Origin: Bacteroidales bacterium | Lineage (GTDB): Bacteria; Bacteroidota; Bacteroidia; Bacteroidales; UBA10428 | Length of the DNA stretch: 59,852 bases | NCBI GenBank assembly: GCA_016928305.1 | Contig: JAFGKY010000039.1 | Location: 1 to 59,852, forward strand | Direction of reading: 5' to 3' | Shown: piece after piece, positions 54,468 through 59,852 of the stretch | Layout of the letters: each line of letters begins with the position of its first letter | Numbering within the stretch: position 1 is the stretch's first letter | Program-made: the position numbers and the translations under genes | The notes under the pieces: generated by a model | The model's database searches: none | Told to the model about the DNA's origin: nothing | The model's input: only the letters and a program-made list of their open reading frames with translations

Positions 54468-54584
54468 CTTTTACAAATTTATATGTTAATGTCGTCTTAA
54501 AGGGTTGTCTATACTCAATTCTATTAATGAAAAGCCGAAAGAAGTCCGATATCCAACATAGAATGTATGGTTTAAGATTTCCTT

Positions 54585-55052
54585 TCAGAATCTCCACGAA
54601 AAACCAACAGCCTTACTATTAAGGTCAAATCGCACAGGCACCCGCACAGAGCACGGAACCGTATACCCGTTTTGCACGGCTGGTCTGAACTTCATGCTGC
54701 TTATGGCATTTGAAGCAGCCTGGCCACAACCTCCCCCGATATCCTCAACGATTTTGATGCGATCCACAAGTCCATTTTTATCAACCCTGAACTCGATGAT
54801 CACCACTCCCTCAATACCCTTTGCAATGGCCTGTTCGGGATAGGGAACCTTACTTACAATACCTGCCCCTAAATCAGCATTATCGATGGGACAGGGTAAA
54901 ATCTCCGTCATGACGAAACCGGTTTTTGCCTTATTCTCATCCGGGATTTTGTTGCCTGGAGAAACCGCGATGACTGCTAAAGAGATTACCGACAAAATAA
55001 CTACCAGGATCAGTAACCTCACCGAATCAAAAAATCTTTTAATGGTTTTCAT
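54585..55052 (-). CDS. Secreted mini-TonB C-terminal-domain protein, copy 2
   Basis: From ATG 55052 (MKTIKRFFDSVRLLILVVIL), aligned with the paralogue start MKT; ATG 55061 adds three residues. The signal segment is followed by PYPEQAIAKGIEGVVIIEFR, VEDIGGGCGQAASNAISSMK and FRPAVQNGYTVPCSVRVPVRF. About 155 residues, same arrangement as copy 1 and clearly its tandem duplicate. Again no linker. The 118 bases between the two genes hold nothing recognised. Upstream, 55062-55367 shows no gene. Confidence 0.85.
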   Translation of the reverse strand: MKTIKRFFDSVRLLILVVILSVISLAVIAVSPGNKIPDENKAKTGFVMTEILPCPIDNADLGAGIVSKVPYPEQAIAKGIEGVVIIEFRVDKNGLVDRIKIVEDIGGGCGQAASNAISSMKFRPAVQNGYTVPCSVRVPVRFDLNSKAVGFSWRF

Positions 55053-55367
55053 ACCTTTCAATTTTATGGTTTATCTCATGGCCAGGGATTCAAGGAACTT
55101 ATGGTTAAGTATGTACAATACTCATGCCAATTGCTTTAACTATTTTATATACTGATATTTATGTGAATGTTCCATTACAGATGTTGTTCCCCCTGGAGTT
55201 CACTTCCGCACATTTACTGTACGGTTTCGTACTCTTAGTATGAAAACGATTATGCCTTATTGTTCTTTCCGAATCGAAATCTTTTTCAATCCAGGTCAAG
55301 TTCTGTACTCAAAATCTATGAGCAAAACCGGCAATATAAATCACCGTATATTTTTTTTCCCCCATTC

Positions 55368-55397
55368 TTTCATCCTGACATTTTTTAACTACATTTG
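55368..55397 (+). promoter_or_regulatory. Candidate promoter of ppdK
   Basis: TACATTTG (55390-55397) matches TAnnTTTG exactly. TTTC at 55368-55371, 18 bases upstream, is a weak -33 box. The leader to ATG 55463 would be about 60 nt. Confidence 0.5.
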
Positions 55398-55462
55398 TGC
55401 TTTTTATTCTATAAATTTTCATTTAACTGATTCAATATTAATTAAATAAAGCAATATCGATT

Positions 55463-58180
55463 ATGAAACGCGTTTATAAATTTGGAAATAAGAAAGCCGA
55501 AGGAAGAGCAGACATGAAGAACCTGCTTGGAGGCAAAGGAGCAAACCTGGCCGAGATGTGCCTGTTAGGTCTTCCCGTACCGGCCGGATTCACGATTACA
55601 ACGGATGTGTGTTCAGAATATTATGCCAACAATCACCAGCTTCCCAAAGAACTTATGCCCGAGGTCTGGGAAGCCATGAAAGAAACCGAACAAATCATGG
55701 GGATGAAATACGGAGATCCTGAAAATGCCTTACTGGTTTCCTGCCGTTCGGGTGCCCGCAGTTCTATGCCCGGTATGATGGATACGGTTTTGAACATAGG
55801 ACTGTGTTCTGACACTATTCCCGGATTTATCAAGAAAACCAGTAATCCGCGTTTCGTATATGATTCATACAGGCGTCTGATTATGATGTATGCCGATGTA
55901 GTCATGGAGAAATCAGAAGGTTTGGAACCCTCTGATGGCAAAGGTATCCGTAAACAGCTTGAAGAAATGCTGGATGAATACAAACATAACAAAGGCTACA
56001 AATCAGATACAGATCTCAACGCCGATGATCTGAAATACCTGGCTGAAGAATTCAAGAAGAAAGTAAAAGATTCTCTTGGCCAGTCATTTCCTGATGATGC
56101 AAAAGCCCAGTTAGAAGGTGGTATTAAAGCCGTCTTTAAAAGCTGGAACGGTAAAAAGGCCATCTCCTACCGCCGCATTGAAGGTATTCCCGATGACTGG
56201 GGAACCGCAGTGAATGTACAGGCCATGGTATTCGGCAATATGGGCGAAAGCTCAGCCACCGGAGTGGCATTTACACGTAACCCTGCTACCGGCGAGAACC
56301 TGTTTTATGGTGAATGGCTTATCAATGCGCAGGGGGAAGATGTGGTGGCAGGCATCCGTACGCCTAATCCGCTCAATAATGACACAAAGAACGAGCAGAA
56401 TAAACATCTGAAGAGCATGCAGGAGGCTATGCCTGAAACTTACAAAGAGCTTTGTGATATCCGTGATACACTTGAGAAATCATTCAGGGATATGCTCGAT
56501 ATTGAATTTACAATACAGGAAAACAAGCTATACATGTTGCAATGCCGCACCGGTAAACGTACCGGCACAGCAGCCCTGAATATGGCCATGGACATGCTGA
56601 AAGAAGGTCTGATTAACGAAAAGACAGCTGTTATGCGCGTCGATCCTTCGCAGCTTGATGAATTGCTGCACCCTATTTGTGATCCCAACGCAGAAAAGAG
56701 TGTAAGTCCTGTTGTCAAGGGTTTGCCCGCAGGACCCGGAGCTGCTGTTGGCAAGGTAGTCTTCACAGCTGAAGATGCTGTAGCATGGCATCGTAAAAAA
56801 GAAAAGGTAATCCTTCTCCGCGAAGAGACCAATCCCGAGGACGTAGAAGGAATGCGTGCAGCCGAGGGCATTCTTACAGCCCGTGGCGGTATGACTTCCC
56901 ATGCAGCCCTTGTGGCCAGAGGTTGGGGTAAATGCTGCATCGTTGGTGCCGGTCAACTTCACGTGGATACCAAGTCGAAAAGAGCAAAGGTAGCCGGAAC
57001 TGATACCATTATCAAGGAAGGTGATCTGATTACCCTGAACGGCACTCGTGGAAATGTATATCTCGGAATCCTTGCCCTGATGGATGCCACCGAGAATCCC
57101 CGTTTCAAAGATTTCATGAAAATGGTTGACAGAAACCGTACCATGGGCGTTCGTACCAATGCCGACACACCTGCTGACGCAAAAGTAGCCCGTGATTTCG
57201 GCGCTGAAGGGATAGGCCTTTTCCGTACCGAGCATATGTTTTATGGTGAGGGTTCCGATCAGCCTCTCTTCCTGCTTCGCAAGATGATCCTCAGCACAAC
57301 GGTTGAAGAACGTCGTGAAGCGCTCGATGCGCTCTTTGCATATGTAAAAAAAGATATCAAAGCCACTCTTGAAGCCATGGACGGTCTTCCGGTAACCTTC
57401 CGTCTGCTCGACCCGCCCCTGCATGAGTTTGTTCCGCAAAAAGTAGATAAACAGGCTGAATTGGCCAAGGCTCTTGGCATTAGCGTGGAAGCCATTGCAA
57501 AACGCGGAGAAGCATTGCACGAATCAAATCCGATGATGGGACACCGTGGCGTTCGTTTGGGTGTTACCTACCCTGAGGTATCGGAGATGCAGATTCGTGC
57601 CATTTTTGAATCAACCGCCGAACTGAAAAAAGAAGGAAAAGATCCGCAGCCGGAAATCATGGTACCTGTAACCTGCGATGTATCTGAACTTGATTTCACA
57701 AAGAAGATTACCGATAAGGTGTATGCCGAAGTATGCAATAAATTTGGTATTAAAGAAATCATATATAAATACGGAACAATGATTGAGATACCCCGTGCCT
57801 GTCTGCTCGCAGACCGCATGGCCAGAATTGCGGAGTTTTTCTCGTTTGGCACCAATGACCTTTCACAAATGACTTTTGGTTTCAGTCGCGACGATATCGG
57901 AGGATTCCTGCATGATTACCTCGATCTGAAGATGCTGCCAGCCGATCCGTTCCAGACCATCGACCAGGATGGTGTCGGACAGCTGATTAAGATGTCAGTT
58001 GAAAAAGGGCGTGCCACACGCAAAGACCTGAAAATCGGCATCTGCGGGGAACAGGGAGGAGATCCTGCATCCGTTGAATTCTGTTTCAAAACAGGGTTGA
58101 CCTATGTGAGCTGTTCGCCATTCCGCGTGCCTATTGCAAGGTTAGCGGCTGCACAGGCTGCTCTAAAGGGAGAAAAATAA
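55463..58180 (+). CDS. ppdK: Pyruvate, phosphate dikinase
   Basis: Interconverts pyruvate, ATP and phosphate with PEP, AMP and PPi. 905 residues, full length. The N-terminal nucleotide-binding domain has GGKGANLAEMCLLGLPVPAG and SGARSSMPGMMDTVLNIGL. The central phosphohistidine domain has GGMTSHAALVARGWGKCC with the catalytic His. The C-terminal TIM barrel has GLFRTEHMF and EIMVPV, FFSFGTNDLSQMTFGFSRDD and the proton-donor Cys in KIGICGEQGG. All catalytic parts are intact. It is common in anaerobic Bacteroidales and related lineages for PPi-linked glycolysis or gluconeogenesis. Confidence 0.98.
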   Translation: MKRVYKFGNKKAEGRADMKNLLGGKGANLAEMCLLGLPVPAGFTITTDVCSEYYANNHQLPKELMPEVWEAMKETEQIMGMKYGDPENALLVSCRSGARSSMPGMMDTVLNIGLCSDTIPGFIKKTSNPRFVYDSYRRLIMMYADVVMEKSEGLEPSDGKGIRKQLEEMLDEYKHNKGYKSDTDLNADDLKYLAEEFKKKVKDSLGQSFPDDAKAQLEGGIKAVFKSWNGKKAISYRRIEGIPDDWGTAVNVQAMVFGNMGESSATGVAFTRNPATGENLFYGEWLINAQGEDVVAGIRTPNPLNNDTKNEQNKHLKSMQEAMPETYKELCDIRDTLEKSFRDMLDIEFTIQENKLYMLQCRTGKRTGTAALNMAMDMLKEGLINEKTAVMRVDPSQLDELLHPICDPNAEKSVSPVVKGLPAGPGAAVGKVVFTAEDAVAWHRKKEKVILLREETNPEDVEGMRAAEGILTARGGMTSHAALVARGWGKCCIVGAGQLHVDTKSKRAKVAGTDTIIKEGDLITLNGTRGNVYLGILALMDATENPRFKDFMKMVDRNRTMGVRTNADTPADAKVARDFGAEGIGLFRTEHMFYGEGSDQPLFLLRKMILSTTVEERREALDALFAYVKKDIKATLEAMDGLPVTFRLLDPPLHEFVPQKVDKQAELAKALGISVEAIAKRGEALHESNPMMGHRGVRLGVTYPEVSEMQIRAIFESTAELKKEGKDPQPEIMVPVTCDVSELDFTKKITDKVYAEVCNKFGIKEIIYKYGTMIEIPRACLLADRMARIAEFFSFGTNDLSQMTFGFSRDDIGGFLHDYLDLKMLPADPFQTIDQDGVGQLIKMSVEKGRATRKDLKIGICGEQGGDPASVEFCFKTGLTYVSCSPFRVPIARLAAAQAALKGEK

Positions 58181-58190
58181 TCTGTTTTTT

Positions 58191-58238
58191 TGACAAATAT
58201 GAACCTAGCAGGTTTCTGAGATCTGTCAGTTTTTTTTT
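58191..58238 (+). terminator. Terminator after ppdK
   Basis: TGACA pairs with TGTCA as outer arms, AACCT with AGGTT inside, and nine T residues follow at 58230-58238. The inner AACCTAGCAGGTT motif may also belong to a widespread Bacteroidota intergenic hairpin. Confidence 0.65.
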
Positions 58239-58283
58239 GCTTTTATTTATTCACCAGGGCTCAAACTCCCGAAACTGATTACC

Positions 58284-59762
58284 ATGAGAAAGACTTATTT
58301 CACATGGCTTTTATTGATTGTTCCTTTGTTAAAGATCTCCTCTCAGTCAGGAACCATGTCATTCAATATCGAAGCCATTCCAGGATATATTTCTTCAGAT
58401 AAAACACCATTCTGGCTACGTTCAAACCAATACGGCAGTATCCCATTTGATAATGCATCTATGAGCCTGCTTGGTTCAGCCCGGAAAGATTATAATCCGG
58501 CCAAAACCGGTATCTTCGACTGGGGTGCTTCCTTTGAAGGACGAATGAATTTAGGTGAGAGTGCAAACTTCACGCTGGTGGAAGGCTATGGAAAAATACG
58601 GATCAGCATCATCGAATTAAGTGCCGGCCGAACAAAAGAAGTTATGGGTCTTTGCGATACCAGTTTGTCATCGGGATGCTGGTCAATTTCAGGAAATGCC
58701 CTGGGAATTCCTAAAGTTCAGTTGGCCATACCCGAATTCCAATCTCTGCCGTGGTTTGGAAAAGTATTTGCTTTTAAAGGACAGTTTGCTCATGGCTGGA
58801 TGGGAGAGAAATCAATGATATTACACGACAGCATTTACAGACTGATTACGTATTTTCACCAGGTATCGCTCTATGGCAGGTTTGGAAAACCTGAATGGAA
58901 ATGGAAAATATATGCAGGATTCAATCACGAGGCTTTTTGGGGAAATGAACAGGATTTTTATGACGAAGATTTTACATTGTCCACCTTTGATACCTATTTA
59001 TATATAATCATAGGCAAAAACTATAACAAGGGAGATTTACGCGATTTAAGGCTCGGTAATCATTTAGGTTCTGTTGACATAGGTTTTGAATATGGATTTA
59101 AAAAAGTAAAGTTTTTATTATACAGGCAAAACTTCTTCGAGGCGGAAGCACTTATTCATTTGGCTAATCTTCAGGATGGGCTGAATGGTTTAAGCATCGA
59201 AAACAGAGCCTTTAGTAATAATACTTTTAGATGGAAGAAAATCCTCTTCGAGTTTTTATATACAAAAAACCAGGCAGGTGAGGCATGGTCCAAGTATACA
59301 ATCTCCCCCTTTGAAAACTATTATAATCATAATCAATATGTTCAGGGCTGGTCTTATCATGGTGTCGGACTGGGAACACCTTTTATTACAACAAGTGATT
59401 ATGTCCGTGAAGAATTACCCAAATGGCCGGATGTATATTTCATTAATAACAGAGTGAGAGTATTTCACCTGGGATTTGAAGGCGCTATTCAAAAATGGGA
59501 CTATAGGATCAAAGCTTCCTGGTCAAATAACTACGGTACCTATCACACCACAGACGACGAACAATCAACGAATATCGAAAATCCCGGAAGTTATGGTGTC
59601 TTTGGCCGGCAGGATCAGTTTTCTATGATGATTGACTTCAGCAGATCCTTGAGAAAAGGATTCACTGTGGGCGGCATTGCAGCATTTGACGTAGGTGAAT
59701 TGTACCATGATTCTTTTGGAATAATGCTGAGGGTTACCAAGAGATTTCAAATTGGCGAATAA
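58284..59762 (+). CDS. Capsule assembly Wzi-family outer membrane protein
   Basis: 492 residues with a signal peptide ending near LLKISSQ. The rest is a beta-barrel-like pattern: TPFWLRSNQYGSIPFDNASM near residue 35, GKVFAFKGQFAHGWMGEKSM, and barrel strands such as GFNHEAFWGNEQDFYDEDF and SVDIGFEYGFKKVKFLLY. PFWL.SN..G and FAHGWMG are typical of the Bacteroidota Wzi family, which anchors or assembles capsule at the surface. Its place away from the operon, after ppdK, still suggests it serves the polysaccharide made at 19-53 kb. Confidence 0.87.
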   Translation: MRKTYFTWLLLIVPLLKISSQSGTMSFNIEAIPGYISSDKTPFWLRSNQYGSIPFDNASMSLLGSARKDYNPAKTGIFDWGASFEGRMNLGESANFTLVEGYGKIRISIIELSAGRTKEVMGLCDTSLSSGCWSISGNALGIPKVQLAIPEFQSLPWFGKVFAFKGQFAHGWMGEKSMILHDSIYRLITYFHQVSLYGRFGKPEWKWKIYAGFNHEAFWGNEQDFYDEDFTLSTFDTYLYIIIGKNYNKGDLRDLRLGNHLGSVDIGFEYGFKKVKFLLYRQNFFEAEALIHLANLQDGLNGLSIENRAFSNNTFRWKKILFEFLYTKNQAGEAWSKYTISPFENYYNHNQYVQGWSYHGVGLGTPFITTSDYVREELPKWPDVYFINNRVRVFHLGFEGAIQKWDYRIKASWSNNYGTYHTTDDEQSTNIENPGSYGVFGRQDQFSMMIDFSRSLRKGFTVGGIAAFDVGELYHDSFGIMLRVTKRFQIGE

Positions 59763-59827
59763 TGATTGAGTCTACTCCGAAAAGTATCATGGTAGATTTT
59801 CAGCAACTTTCTACCCCAACCCTAAAG

Positions 59828-59847
59828 CCTGCCTGCCGTCAGGCAGG
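59828..59847. repeat. Perfect 20-bp palindrome-type inverted repeat
   Basis: CCTGCCTGCCGTCAGGCAGG: 8-bp arms CCTGCCTG and CAGGCAGG around CCGT. I recall similar GCCTG..CAGGC hairpins as dispersed intergenic repeats in Bacteroidota, but cannot confirm copies. It could also end the wzi transcript, though the T tract is cut off by the window end. Confidence 0.6.
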
Positions 59848-59852
59848 GGTGA

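Noticed and set aside
54474..54481. TAAATTTG on the minus strand, a perfect -7 match next to the first mini-TonB gene
   Set aside because: It would leave an almost absent leader before the ATG at 54467 and has no -33 partner. AT-rich coincidence is more likely.
56528..57520. A 330-codon open frame on the minus strand inside ppdK
   Set aside because: It is antisense to a well-conserved PPDK coding sequence with all catalytic motifs and shows no domain of its own; an effect of codon bias.

Overview
The window is a stretch of a Bacteroidota chromosome, probably Bacteroidales or a close relative, read without database access. The evidence is the gene content: type IX secretion (T9SS) sorting domains, a gliding-motility-type C-terminal domain, a Bacteroidota-style Wza/Wzc pair, a Wzi-family capsule protein, a full-length PPDK and small TonB C-terminal-domain proteins. 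Several promoters also match the Bacteroidota consensus TTTG-N19/20-TAnnTTTG (18878-18909, 42353-42384, partial at 55368-55397). I found no rRNA, tRNA, CRISPR array or insertion sequence.

Layout. (1) 1-18.9 kb is mostly housekeeping: uvrA, an ECF sigma factor with a small partner gene, a decayed malate dehydrogenase remnant, a YggS-type PLP protein, a dihydroorotate dehydrogenase-like protein, a secreted M28 peptidase, a HEAT-like protein with tilS, a BamA-like outer membrane protein, a YbhN/LPG-synthase-type membrane protein, a small lipoprotein, and a minus-strand unit (DUF6702-like, FN3/CHU_C protein, TPR protein) that ends at a good terminator. (2) 18.9-36.8 kb is a dense plus-strand exopolysaccharide/capsule operon behind a near-perfect promoter. 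It holds a UDP-glucuronate-type epimerase, Wza, Wzc, a Wzy-like polymerase/ligase, a Wzx flippase, seven glycosyltransferases or GT-like proteins, a hexapeptide acyltransferase, an AsnB-type amidotransferase and a VOC protein. (3) 36.8-45 kb holds two minus-strand genes (an unknown and an SGNH-like lipoprotein), a 1065-residue pectate-lyase-like beta-helix protein, a 546-residue GHTSHG/BIG2 protein and a decayed partial tandem copy of the latter. (4) 45-50 kb is a compact cassette of acyl carrier protein, second AsnB, NAD-synthetase-like amidase and AMP-forming acyl ligase. (5) 50-53 kb has two tandem paralogous phosphoglycosyl transferases on the minus strand, with an unusual N-terminal methyltransferase-like region. 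(6) 53-59.8 kb has xerD, two tandem mini-TonB proteins, ppdK and a Wzi-family protein.

How it works together (inference): the two sugar transferases start repeat-unit synthesis on undecaprenyl phosphate. The glycosyltransferases extend it, Wzx flips it, Wzy polymerises it, Wza/Wzc export it and Wzi anchors or assembles it. The ACP/AsnB/NadE-like/ligase cassette looks like a device for making an activated, amidated acyl group to decorate the polymer. The beta-helix and SGNH-like secreted proteins could cut or de-acylate such a polymer. This cassette, the GHTSHG proteins and the fused sugar transferases are the least explained and most interesting parts.
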